64,000 nt of DNA. Origin: Telmatactis stephensoni (Eukaryota; Cnidaria; Anthozoa; Actiniaria; Isophelliidae). The translations under genes and the position numbers were made by a program. Where the stretch lies: positions 423,501 through 487,500 of the forward strand of contig JALIZF010001873.1 of NCBI GenBank assembly GCA_029948255.1, in the 5' to 3' direction. The notes beneath the pieces were generated by a model that was given only the letters and a program-made list of their open reading frames with translations, did not search any database and had not been told where the DNA came from. Positions 11,331 through 21,905 of this stretch are shown here, one piece after another (position 1 is the stretch's first letter; each line of letters begins with the position of its first letter).

Positions 11331-12601
11331 AACAAAACTAACCAAAAGTGATACGCTCTTGAAAGAAACCGAGATGCATCCATGACTTGCTTCACGACTT
11401 AGTCTAGCCTAGTACTAGACCTGACAAACTTGTTGCTCTTGTACATTTGCACGTGCAAGAGGTACCTTCACGGCTCGCTTACTTCTTAACACTAAATAGT
11501 CTAGTGACAAAATTGTGCAAATTTGTGCAATTTCTTACAAAGGTTTTCATGGATATATTGTAAGCACTCTACTTCAAATGAACCTTCATTGAAAGAAACA
11601 ATGAAGGTTCATTTGAAGTAATAAAGTAATTAAAAGCTATTATGCAAAGTAATTTGTCTCAATTCTCTTGTGTATTTGATGTCTCTAGTGTATTGCTATT
11701 TCAAGAAAGTTCTGGTTCAATGCTAGTGACTAAATAGGGATGTCCGTTTTAGCGGCACTGGCACAAGGTATGCCAGACTTGTAATTGACATAAGTTAAAG
11801 CCGATTCAAAGTTATTGTCTTGGACCCATTCATTTTAACAAAAGGCTTGGCGATTATCAACAATAGAGAGGTTTTTTATTGAATTTCCATCCCGTCCACG
11901 TGCGAAGTGCAATTTTGGCCATTGTAATGCTGCCATATACATTAATTTTCCACATTTTCGATTTCCAGTTATGGGGAAATTATTATCAAAATTTGAAGTA
12001 CTTTTTTGATGTAAAATGTGAAGAATTAATTCGTGATTACATCCATGTTGCCGTCGTTTCATTTTAAGTTTTTTTCCCTTTTTTCTTCTTGCCATCCGAG
12101 CATTTCTGTAATGGTGTGGAAAGTCATGTCCGGCTAAACTATTACTAGTTGAGCATTTCAGCTTTAGAAAACTGTTGTCCTTTTCCAGTTTCCCGTTTGG
12201 CGTATGGACGTGACAGCTGTCATGCTCTTTGCATGGTTGGTTTGCACTTCAAAGAAAGAATTTGACAGAAAACTGTAATATCAGTGTGAACAGAAAACTG
12301 CGTATTTTGTTTCTTGCATAACTTTGACTTTGAGATGAAATTTTGTTGAACCACTTCATGTAAGGAAAGACTTCTAGCAAAGCTAAAGATTACAAACAAT
12401 TTACGGGGTACGACAAACCTTGTACACCTTGAGAAGGGTGACAAAAGCTCTGTTTATTACATGGTCAGCTATGGTCTTTGGTACTCAAGACAGCCTCACC
12501 AGAGGGAGAGCTTATCTTGTCCGGTAAAATAGAATTATCCGGATTGCTGACAGGCATATTCATTATTTCCTTGCCGTTTTGGTATAAACTAAACGGGGTG
12601 C

Positions 12602-12895
12602 GTTCTCACGGGACGGTCGAATTTTTGACCGGTTGAAAAATCGACCTGGATATGCTGTTGGTACGAGAATTTAACCGGTCAAGCTGTTCACATGGTAAGA
12701 CCTCGATACCAGTCAATATATCGACTGTGCCGGCTAAAAATTCGTTCTCATGAATATCATTTTGCAAGTTGAATATTTGCTGTGGTTCAAATTTCCGTGC
12801 GATTATCACGGACCTCCGTGCGATTATCACGAACGGATTTTGTTTTGACCGGTCAAAAATTTGACCAGTTTAGTATGAACTGTACGTGAGAAACT
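12602..12895. mobile_element. Possible degenerate MITE rich in GACCGG motifs
   Basis: Inverted GTTCTCACG / CGTGAGAA ends enclose several short inverted GACCGGTC and ATTTTTGACC motifs. The match is imperfect and no target duplication was identified. Confidence 0.35.
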
Positions 12896-13977
12896 CAATG
12901 AAAATTAGTCAAATCTTTCATTTCTATCATTTGCACTTAATTGCGCACATGTGAGATGCAAAACACGCTATAATTCTCTACTACGCTGGCAAAACTAACA
13001 ATAACAATGACGACTACCTAAACTGGGTTTTAGCGCTTACGTGATACATGTGCAAAGACATTAGAAGAGATTCAACGCTTCGAATGGAAATAAAAAACTT
13101 GCAGGCATGAATATGTTGAGCCTTCTAAATACGTTTGTGGCTTTGAAGTCTGCAGAAAAAAAAAACTTACTGAAATTAGAGAGCTCTTGATTATATTAAT
13201 TAACAAACAGAAGACATAGTTGCGAGCAAATCTGCTCCAAATCAAAGCTACGAAAACAAGCAAAAAAAAAAAAAAAACGGTTAAGGAATATAGGGACTGA
13301 TGTAGAGCTGAAATGCAAACAGCATCGACAGCATCACTTATCGTTCAAGTAATATACAGGGCGCGTAATTTTCTGTCGCAAGTCAGCGTTATATCTGTGT
13401 AAAGATCCGGAACTGAAGGCAAACCGGTAAAGCGCGCGCCATCGAGTTCCTCGGCTCCGTATTTTTTGAACTCAGTCAAATGACAAACTTTTCGTATTGA
13501 ATACAAACAAGAGAATATTAATTCGCAAGTAAAAATTTTGAACATAACCTCCTGCAAAAAAGGAACTATGATAACTAATCTGAAATTGACTATGAAATAA
13601 TTCTCCGTATTTTCCGCACATAAACATGGCAGGGTCCGGTTATAAGTTTATAGGATATGTTTGAAAATTAAAAACAACATTTCCCCTCCAAAAATGTGGA
13701 AAGATCTTAGTTTTACATTTTTCCTATGCTTGCTATCAATCAGCTGATGAATCTCATTATTTTTGTCTTGACTGGATGACAAAACCGGTTTGACTAGGGG
13801 GCAAAAGCTCTCATCCAGAAAGAGTCCTTTTGTAAACTTGTAATTCAGCTGGTAAAAATTCCGCACGAGACAGGATATGACGCCTATTGATAGCAGGCAG
13901 TTTGTGCTATTTTCCAAGTTTCAGTATTACACGATGATCAGTGTTGGTATTTTTACTGGTATCCTTATTGGTCTTTA

Positions 13978-14959
13978 GTATCGCGATTCTCCTATCACTT
14001 TGATCTACAGAGAGACGGCGTTATTTTCCGGTAATGCCGTCTCAAAATCAGCGCTTGTGATTGGCCCAAACATTGAGGACTGCATCGAAGTGGCTTTCTT
14101 CAAAATCACAAAAACCTACTGAAAATCAATTCAAAATTGAGCAGCAAATATAAAACAACTTTTTAGATAATATCCGTGATAAAATGACCGAAAACAATGA
14201 CCGATATTTTGATAAAAAATAGCCGCTAAGTTGGATTACAGCTACACGCGACTTGCGAAAAGTAAACTGAACTGGAATCTGTTGGTCTAAACTACAGGTA
14301 GATAAAATAACTACACAAAAAATCACGAAAAGAAGTGAAAAGAAATCATCCTAAGTAAAAAAAAATCATGTCTGATAAGTAAAATCGGTAATTTCGTTTT
14401 CGTTTTTGGCTTCAATGACTTCAGTCACGGCAAAAGTGAATTTTCGGCAAAGCAAACAAATTGTCCTTTATGAAGACAAAAACGGTATTGTTTAAACAAA
14501 GATGACACAAATAACTTTTTAAATAAAATAAACAGAGAATACACAAGTGTGGACTACCTTTTTAATACCTTTCAATAACTTTTCAGCATCATTCCTTTAG
14601 GTTGAAGCTATATTTTGACAAACTTTCACTTTCACATGTCGGTCAGCTCGATCGTTTTTCACCAGTTTTGAAGAAACAGCAAAAAAAATCTTCAAAAGCA
14701 TCAAATAACCCGTACTTCTTTCATTTTGTGAGCTTTTGGGCTTGTTTCTATAGTTAAATCACCTCTTTTAAGAGTGAGAAAGCTTCCCGGGTCTGGCCGC
14801 CATTTCCTTTTTGGCTTTCTTCTTGCAAAGAAAGAAAGAAGTTGCCATGGAAACTGTAATTCCTACAACTTTGCAGGTAAAGAGAATCTCGCTTTCAATC
14901 AATCAAAAACGATAACTTTTCTCTTTTTTCTTCGCAGAAAATAGTTAGAATCGCGATAC
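13978..14959. mobile_element. Possible element with GTATCGCGATTCT ends
   Basis: The 13-bp inverted ends GTATCGCGATTCT (13978-13990) and its complement (14947-14959) enclose about 1 kb without an ORF. A short GAGACGGC...GCCGTCTC hairpin near 14020-14053 resembles the arm of the adjoining palindrome at 14963-15130, suggesting one composite element. Confidence 0.4.
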
Positions 14960-14962
14960 AAA

Positions 14963-15130
14963 ACTAAACGCGATTTTGAGACGGCATTATCGGTTTATAA
15001 TGACGGCGTTGGGAGAAAATATATTCAGGTATTGGCTCCGTCGCTGCGCGACTCCGCCAATACCGAATATATTTTCTCCCAACTAGCCGTCATTATAAAC
15101 CGATAATGCCGTCTCAAAATCGCGTTTAGT
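14963..15130. repeat. 168-bp near-perfect palindrome
   Basis: The arms, starting ACTAAACGCGATTTTGAGAC, mirror each other across about 75 bp each with only a few mismatches, around a small loop near 15046. Such a sequence would form a cruciform or hairpin and is probably a palindromic MITE. Confidence 0.85.
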
Positions 15131-15341
15131 TTATAGTGTTTTTATGATAGAGAGAGAACAATGGCTTGAAAGTTGAGGTGTGACTTTGAAACAATAGTCC
15201 CTTATTTTGTGCCAAACTCGCTGTTGTGCCGCTAAAACGGACATCCCTAATAGCAACTAAATAAGCACAAATAACTTTGATCTTATTTCACAGACATATG
15301 AAATGCACTCTAGTAAAAGGCTGTTTGAGCAATTATTGGTT

Positions 15342-15662
15342 GAATTCATATTAGGAGACGGAAAACTCGTCTCGGACGGAATTTCGACGATTAACCGTTT
15401 TAGTTTTCCGACAAATAAATAAAAAAGTAAAAAAATAAATAAATCCTGGGACAGACAGAAAATCCGTCGCGATTTTCACGTCTAATAGAAATTTAGGACG
15501 GGTTTTTCGTCACTGACAAGTTCACTCGTCCGTTTGGCCGGGAAAGTAAGACGAATAAATTGAGACAGGAAACTCGTCATTCACCGAATTCATATCAGAC
15601 GAGTTTTCCGTCTTGTGATGAGTTTCCCGTCTCAGACGGTTTTCCGTCTTTAATATGAATTC
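15342..15662. mobile_element. MITE with GAATTCATAT termini
   Basis: Inverted ends GAATTCATATTAGGAGACGG and its near-complement enclose about 320 bp containing repeated GACGAGTTTTCCGTC-type motifs. An extra internal terminus at about 15588 suggests two overlapping copies. There is no coding sequence. Confidence 0.65.
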
Positions 15663-15669
15663 GGCTCTT

Positions 15670-16140
15670 ATATGGTCTGTTTATACAGGCGGCTCGAGTG
15701 AAAGCCATTGTGCTTTCAAGCGTTAACTTGCACATCATGCGAAACTTCTTGGATGAAATCAATAATTCAAAGAATGTCAACGGTAACGGCTATTGACGAA
15801 CAGTCCAAATGGCTTTAATTGCGACATTTTTACTTCAGTAAATTCAGTGCAAAGCCATTTGCTTTTCAAGCTTTCTTCGGAAAATAACTTACAAAAATAA
15901 TGAACTATATTTTGAAGAATTGATTTCATTAAATATAAACATTCTGCGAGCGGATCTCGAAAAATTAAGATTATGATTAAAAAAAACTAAATGCTTAGCA
16001 GAAACTAAATTGTCAATCTGAAATTATAATTAACAACTGACAGCAGCTTTCCTTTTGAATTTAATTTCTTGTTTACATTAAAACATTTAAAAAGAAATAT
16101 AGAGAAAAGACGCTTTGAAGTATTGAATATACTAAATATT
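15670..16140. other. Non-coding stretch
   Basis: AT-rich; no gene or repeat recognised. Confidence 0.3.
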
Positions 16141-16144
16141 CAAT

Positions 16145-16261
16145 ATGGGCCCTGTTCACACTACAGTTCTAGATCGGTCTGAGTTCGATCCAGCTTAAAG
16201 CAATGTACTAGACTGGATCGATCTCAGATTGATCTAATGCTGTAGTGTGAACAGGGCCCAT
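16145..16261. mobile_element. Short palindromic MITE
   Basis: About 115 bp with almost complete self-complementarity. The ends GGGCCCTGTTCACACTACAG and its complement are perfect, and the centre carries GATCGGTCTGAG / CTCAGATTGATC. It could fold into a single long hairpin. Confidence 0.8.
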
Positions 16262-16690
16262 GGCAGCGTATTTAAGGACTAGCTTTAGATTTTATAAACA
16301 AAAAGTTTACTTACCTTTTTTAATTAACGAATACACACAGAAGACCAACATTAATCGTAGCATTATGGCAGCTTATTAAGTTTTGGCTAGCAACAAGAAT
16401 ATAGCTACACGAACACTTAACTGAAAGTATGAATTTGCTTTAAGAATGATACGCCTCAGCACGATACCTTGTAGCAAGGTTATGCGTGAATCAATATTCA
16501 AGAAACTGCATATAAACATGCAAATAAAATAATCTGGTTGAAATAAACCATCCAAAAATCTGATAAAAATGAATAGTTTTTGCTTCTACTGCCTTATAAT
16601 TACTATTTGTTTATTTTATCTCTTATTCTTTTCGTATTTTTTTATATTTTACTAAGGCTCAGTTTAAGCGTCGAATTAGCCTGCGTTACC
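16262..16690. other. Non-coding stretch
   Basis: No gene recognised; short AT-rich frames only. Confidence 0.3.
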
Positions 16691-16699
16691 TGCTCACAA

Positions 16700-16803
16700 G
16701 GGAAGGGAAGGGAGGGCAGGGGAGGGCAGGGGAGGGGAGGGGGAAGCAGGGGAAAGAGGAGGGGAGGGGAAATGGGGAGAAGAGGAGAGGAGGGAAAGGA
16801 GAG
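16700..16803. repeat. Purine-only G-rich tract
   Basis: Almost uninterrupted GGGGA / GGGAA purine sequence on the plus strand. It is a candidate for triplex or G-quadruplex formation and is immediately followed by a TTTG array. Confidence 0.7.
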
Positions 16804-16856
16804 CCTCAAACAAATTAGCGGAAGTGCAATATGATCTACGATCTGTCAAATTCACG

Positions 16857-17023
16857 TTTTTGTTTGTTTGTTTTTTGTTTGTTTGTTTGCTTGTTTGCTT
16901 GTTTGTTTGTTTGCTTGTTTGTTTGTTTGTTTGTTTGTTTGTTTGTTTGTTTGTTTGTTTGTTTGTTTGTTTGTTTAATTGTTTGTTTGTTTGTTTGTTT
17001 GTTTGTTTGTTTGTTTGTTTTTT
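16857..17023. repeat. (TTTG)n microsatellite
   Basis: About 40 tetranucleotide units with a few C substitutions. The FVCL / KQTN open frames over it are repeat artefacts. Confidence 0.95.
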
Positions 17024-17130
17024 GGCGCCGTCGTCTAACCAAAACAATTTCATACTCAAGAGCTCAATACTTTATTTTTTTTTATCATGACCAGCATTTT
17101 GAGTCTGACTAGAAAGGCTGTCGGCAAAAT

Positions 17131-17206
17131 GCGGGCTGCGGACTGCGGACTGCGGACTGCGGACTGCGGACTGCGGACTGCGGACTGCGGACTGCGGACT
17201 GCGGAA
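17131..17206. repeat. (GACTGCG)n heptamer repeat
   Basis: About ten perfect heptamers. The array abuts the right copy of the 450-bp inverted repeat exactly, so it marks a rearrangement junction. Confidence 0.92.
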
Positions 17207-17660
17207 TTAAAATCTTACCTTTCCTTTTTGATCATTTTCATACGAGGAATAATCACAAACTTCCCCATACATCTTCTTAGGGCGAGCGTAAATCCAAATA
17301 TTTCAAGGATGATCATCTTTGACCAGTTATCACAACCAAAATTGCCCAAATAGATTTGCACAGTAGACATCATCATCTTTCCTCTAAAACAAATTCATCA
17401 GCTGGTCCTCTATGATAAACCTTTCCAGCTTTTTGCTTTTAAATTTGTTCCTTTTGCGTTTTTATTGCCAAACTGCGAAAATACACATATTAAAAGCGTC
17501 ATATCTCTAATTAGGGCGAGCGTAAATCCGAATATTTCAAGGATGATCATCTTTGACCAGTTATCACAACCAAAATTGCCCAAATAGATTTGCACAGTAG
17601 ACATCATCATCTTTCCTCTAAAACAAATTCATCAGCTGGTCCTCTATGATAAACCTTTAG
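17206..17660. repeat. Right copy of the 450-bp inverted repeat
   Basis: Reverse complement of 7396-7850, with both units of the 237-bp duplication, although the outermost 90 bp of the first unit are missing. It ends at AAACCTTT, after which the sequence is unrelated. Confidence 0.85.
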
Positions 17661-17901
17661 CATACTAAATTTCTAGCTAGCTAAATAATCATAATAGGCA
17701 AGGGGGGGAGTCACGCCTCGATAGAGGGGATGTCGCGTTCCGGTGCCAGGGGAGTCACACAACGGCGACCAGGGAGTCACGCGCCGGCGATCCGCTTGCA
17801 GGACAGGCACTTTATAGACCGAGGGCTTAGGGTTTTCGCACAAATCAGTTGAACCCTTCAACCATTAATCTACTGGATACAAGCTGAACCCGATCAAGTG
17901 G

Positions 17902-18362
17902 ATGAAAAAGTTCTTTATTTCCACGTATGCAGTGGAAGTGTGCAAACACCTCCATGAACTCGATATTAAACACTGCTGTGGTTGTCAAGTTAAAAATAGC
18001 AAAGTCGAATGCTTGATGCTAACCGAAGATGAAACCATCGAACTTCACTTTGATGAAGCCCTACGAAAGGTGAACGTGATTAAAGTGATCGAATGAGTGA
18101 TGGATAACATGAAACCATTTGCAATAACAATCGAAACAGAGGCCGAACTTTACAGCTGGACGGAAAGAAACCCAGCATTATCGTCAGACATGTACCAAGT
18201 AATCAAAGATACAGTTAAAGTGATCCGAATGTATTGAGAAGGGACAAAATGGTACACTAAAGGATGTAAAATCGTCGGACGAAAAGGCCTTCATGACAAG
18301 GCGCCGCTTGGATTAATGTACACAATGAAAAAAGCTTTGAATAAACAAATGAAGCAGAACTG
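17902..18362 (+). pseudogene. Uncharacterised cysteine-containing ORF with two in-frame stops
   Basis: Seen: an ATG frame (MKKFFISTYAVEVCKHLHEL ... HCCGCQV ... CLMLTEDE) reaches a TGA at 18094-18096. The same frame then stays open (MDNMKPFAITIETEAELYSW) to a second TGA near 18238, and again (KGLHDKAPLGLMYTMKKAL) to a third at about 18360. Staying in one frame over 460 bp with two internal TGAs suggests a once-intact gene of about 150 residues inactivated by substitutions, perhaps CGA to TGA. I do not recognise the family. The CCGC motif and mixed charged helices suggest a small nuclear or mobile-element accessory protein, but no function is supported. A 5' exon may have been lost. Confidence 0.45.
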
Positions 18363-18785
18363 ATCGCGAATTTGCATAAGTTCTAGACACAAAACTTTTC
18401 ACATAACATTTATACTTTACAGAACTGTTCTTTTTATCCCGGTGCAACCACCTCATCAAAACTTTTTTATAGATAGGATTTTTTTAGGCATGACACCATT
18501 AATCGTTGGATGACTACGAGAGCACTTGTTAAAAACGTAATGGAGAGTACACATTTTTTTGACATTTTGACTTCTTTTTTTTTTGACATTTTTTTATTTG
18601 CCATTAATAACATATAGATTTACACGTTGAAATAAATAAAGTTGAATTATCTACAAAATAAATATATAACCAAGTTTTTTGACAAGACAAAAAATGACAA
18701 AAAAATCACAGAAAAAAAAACATGAAGGCAAGTATACACACACGAAAATAACAATGGCGAGGAGATCTAAAGGAAACCCCTAGGC
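18363..18785. other. Non-coding, AT-rich stretch
   Basis: Poly-T and poly-A rich sequence with no gene recognised. Confidence 0.3.
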
Positions 18786-18787
18786 TT

Positions 18788-19120
18788 AAAAAAAAAAAAA
18801 AAAAAAAAAAAAACAGTCTTTATTTATAGACGGAAGCCAATTTAGCTTTCGCTAATCTTCCATTGGGCCGTCTTTCATCTCACACTCACTACCTCTACAC
18901 TTGAATATTTTTCATACAATGCTCAACTCACATGTTGATTTTTACGGAGGGAGGAAACCGGAGAAACCCGGAGAAAAAACCCTCGTGGAAAGGAGAAGAA
19001 CAACACATCTAACAAACTCTACTCACATGTGGCATCCGCAGGGCTCGAACCAGTGACCCTACCCGTTGGACCACAGCGGTGAGAAGGCGAACGTTTTACC
19101 GCTTACGCCAACCCATGCCA
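18788..19120 (-). mobile_element. tRNA-derived SINE, complete-looking
   Basis: On the minus strand the 5' end holds an A-box-like TGGCGTAAGCGGTA (near 19097-19110) and a B box GGTTCGAGCCC (near 19042-19055), the two internal RNA polymerase III promoter elements. A body of about 250 bp follows, ending in ATAAATAAAGACTG and a 25-nt homopolymer (18788-18812, T on the SINE strand). It sits directly beside the 3' end of the LINE at 19127-26240. Confidence 0.7.
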
Positions 19121-19484
19121 CCCGTAAATGGAATTTATGGAATTTTTTATGGAATTTATGGAATTTAGATCCCCTCATTCTTGAAGAAAAGTTTCTTTTA
19201 ACATATTGTAAAGCAATTAATGATGACAGTGAGCAAAGTTGAAGTACAAATAAGCATAGAATCGAATAAAGTTATTAAAAGTGTCTGTGACAGATTCATA
19301 GAATAGTAGCAAACGAGTATGAGTAGATAGTTAATCAATATTGTTTTAGAAAGAAGAGTTTTAATTTTCTTTTGAAAGATGATATGGTTTTACTGTTTGT
19401 AATATCCGTGTTGAGAGAGTTATAAAATTTGGGTCCCTGATAGAACACAGAGAATTGTCTAGTGTTCGTTCGGCATATTGTAAA

Positions 19485-19770
19485 ACATGGACTGGACTGG
19501 ACTGGACTGGACTGGACCGAAAATCTGTAAAACATGGACTGGACTGAGAAAATCTGTAAAATATGGACTGGACTGGAAAAAAAAATCTGTAAAACATGGA
19601 CTGGACTGAGAAAAAAATCTGTAAAACATGGACTGGACTGAGAAAAAATCTGTAAAACATGGACTGGACTGAAAACAAAAATCTGTAAAACATGGACTGG
19701 ACTGAGAAAAATCTGTAAAACATGGACTTGACCGAAAACAATCTGTAAAGCATGGACTTGACCGAAAAAA
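19485..19770. repeat. 30-bp tandem array, left fold-back arm
   Basis: About nine units built on CTGTAAAACATGGACTGGACT with variable A-runs. A short (GGACT)n extension lies at the outer end. Confidence 0.92.
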
Positions 19771-20100
19771 TATGAAAAATTAACATGAACTTTACTAAAT
19801 TCGATTCTACTTAACCGAAGTAACGATTTAGGACATGCCAAATTCTAGAAAAAAGTATACTAAGCACTCTGGTCGTGATGCTGTTTATTATTTGCAGTTA
19901 AACTTGTCCAAATGCTTAGATTTGCGAGTCTAAATGTGATCTATGATGGAGCAAGAGTCAGACCAACAGGAATTTCCTTTTGGTCAAGGGTCGAGGGTCC
20001 ACAGTCGAGGGTCCATAGTAGAGGATCAACAAAAACTACCAAATTTTATGTCTTCGCGTTACTTGTACACATTACTAAATTTGATTTAGGAAAATGAATA

Positions 20101-20352
20101 GACGACTTTCAAAAATGGCGGGCTCATTGTTCACGATAACGAGGCCAGAAAGGCCTCCAAAATCAACATCGCATCAAATGATTCTAAATATATAAAAATT
20201 ATCCTGTAAAATGCACATAAAATAGGTATTTTAAAAGGAAAAGGAACACATCGTCTTTGATAGCAATAGAAGTGTCGCCACGCATATTTTCTGGTAACAA
20301 GGCCTTTGTGGCCTCGTTCTCATGTACTAGGCCGCCATTTTTGAAAGTCGTC
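20101..20352. mobile_element. 252-bp MITE, copy 1
   Basis: Ends GACGACTTTCAAAAATGGCGG and complement, flanked by TA. It is nearly identical in length and sequence to the copy at 28031-28282 (only a few substitutions), so the family moved recently. No coding capacity. Confidence 0.85.
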
Positions 20353-20359
20353 TATAATC

Positions 20360-21579
20360 ACAAATGGATTGTCTTGGAAATTTGATAATCTCGTCAAATA
20401 CCTGAACAGCGGGACAGGAAATGCCTGCCCAGCTCAGTTTGTCAGATTATATGAGTGCCACAGAGGATTTAGACAAACGTTCTACCGATTTATATTTTTC
20501 TAGTCACTTTTTGGAGCTTCAATTGGCATATTTTAACTATCTTGGATACTTTTAATCATTTCCACTCCACTTACTTTATTTGGTTGAGCTAGTAGTTTAG
20601 ATGCATATCGCAGTATGAACTGATGCAGCTCTCAGTAAAATATAATTTTTTCTTTGTGTCGAAACACTATCTCTGGATGAGTGCAGCGAGTTCTATGGCG
20701 CGATCCCCGGGCGCGATCCATCGAGGACTTTCAAAATCATATTAATAATCGCCAAATTTATCAACTCCTTTTCTCAAACTGGGATCAGAAAAAATTACAG
20801 AAATTGAAAAAATTTAAGTTGACGAAAAACGCGAATAGAAACTGTTACCAACGTACTCATGGAGGTCCCGGAGTACAGAGCGGCGAGTCTCAGTTGTTTT
20901 TAAAAAGTTTTGATTTTATTAAAAACCATTCTCTGTTTGGTTGTTTGCTTTGAAGCTTTAACTTTTTATACAGGTTTGTAGTAGACCTAATGAAATGGCT
21001 TTATCTTTAGAATAAAACATATACTCAGATGCAAATAAAACCATCACCAATCGGTTTCGCTGATACAGCTAAGAAGTTATAATTTTACTCTTCATGTGAT
21101 TTTTACAAATATGCTTTAAGAGGGGATTTTTTTTAAGTTCGAGCAGTGAGCGACAAAAACTCCTGAGTTGAAGAATAGCTGTTGTACAAATCTAAAATCA
21201 TTTCTGTCGGAAAGTTTAAGTTGTTTGTAAGTAGTTTTGGCCAATGAAAGTTGAATCAAAGTGTTAATCCAAAGCAAAAATTTGAATCAAAAATGAGGTT
21301 TAGGCCTTCATTTGCTCATTTTCTGTATGTTTTCCTTATATTCAGCTTGAAAAAGCTTAATCCTAACACAACGTCAAGAAAAAGTCTTTGTACAGTTCAA
21401 ACATCTGTTTCAAACAGGTATTTTATCTTAGTACATCAGTTTTTTACCGGTAGGAAAAGGATTTGAGTGTTAATCCAGAACGAAAATTTAGTTTAAAACT
21501 CGCACGAAAGTCTAGTTTTTGGCGCTTTTCGCCATTATTGCTCGTCATTGATAAAAATCTCCTCTTAAAACAAAAGCTG
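20360..21579. other. Loop of the fold-back element
   Basis: No transposase or other gene is recognisable. Short frames here lack family features. Confidence 0.35.
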
Positions 21580-21639
21580 AATTAGAATCGAATTTAGTGA
21601 AGTTCATGTTAATTTTTCATATTTTTTCGGTCAAGTCCA

Positions 21640-21905
21640 TGTCATTTACAGATTTTTTCGGTCAAGTCCATGTTTTACAGATTTTTCTCAGTCCAGTCCA
21701 TGTTTTACAGATTTTTTTTTCAGTCCAGTCCATGTTTTACAGGGTTTTTTTTCAGTCCAGTCCATGTTTTACAGATTTTTTTCTCAGTCCAGTCCATGTT
21801 TTACAGAATTTCTCAGTCCAGTCCATGTTTTACAGATTTTCTCAGTCCAGTCCATGTTTTACAGATTTTCGGTCCAGTCCAGTCCAGTCCAGTCCAGTCC
21901 ATATT
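21640..21905. repeat. 30-bp tandem array, right fold-back arm
   Basis: Inverted counterpart of 19485-19770, about nine units reading AGTCCAGTCCATGTTTTACAG with T-run spacers. It includes the (GTCCA)n end. Confidence 0.92.

Larger units (their letters stand above)
11737..15247. mobile_element. Nested TA-flanked DNA element
   Basis: The ends are GGGATGTCCGTTTTAGCGGC and its complement, with TA immediately outside on both sides (11735-11736, 15248-15249). It lies inside the right arm of the element at 10492-15312. The 3.5-kb interior has no convincing transposase and contains at least two further hairpin structures (13978-14959 and 14963-15130), so it is probably non-autonomous and composite. 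Confidence 0.75.
10492..15312. mobile_element. TA-flanked inverted-repeat element hosting a second element
   Basis: Termini CTAGAGTGCATTTCATATG and its complement are flanked by TA on both sides (10490-10491, 15313-15314). Arm similarity continues through 10500-10715. The right arm is found in two pieces, about 11560-11735 and 15248-15312, because a 3.5-kb element (11737-15247) sits in it. Between the original arms is a 103-bp minisatellite. No transposase ORF is seen. The TA duplication suggests a Tc1/mariner-like group (inference). Confidence 0.75.

Noticed and set aside
16694..17112. KQTN and FVCL repeat proteins
   Set aside because: Products of reading the (TTTG)n microsatellite on either strand.
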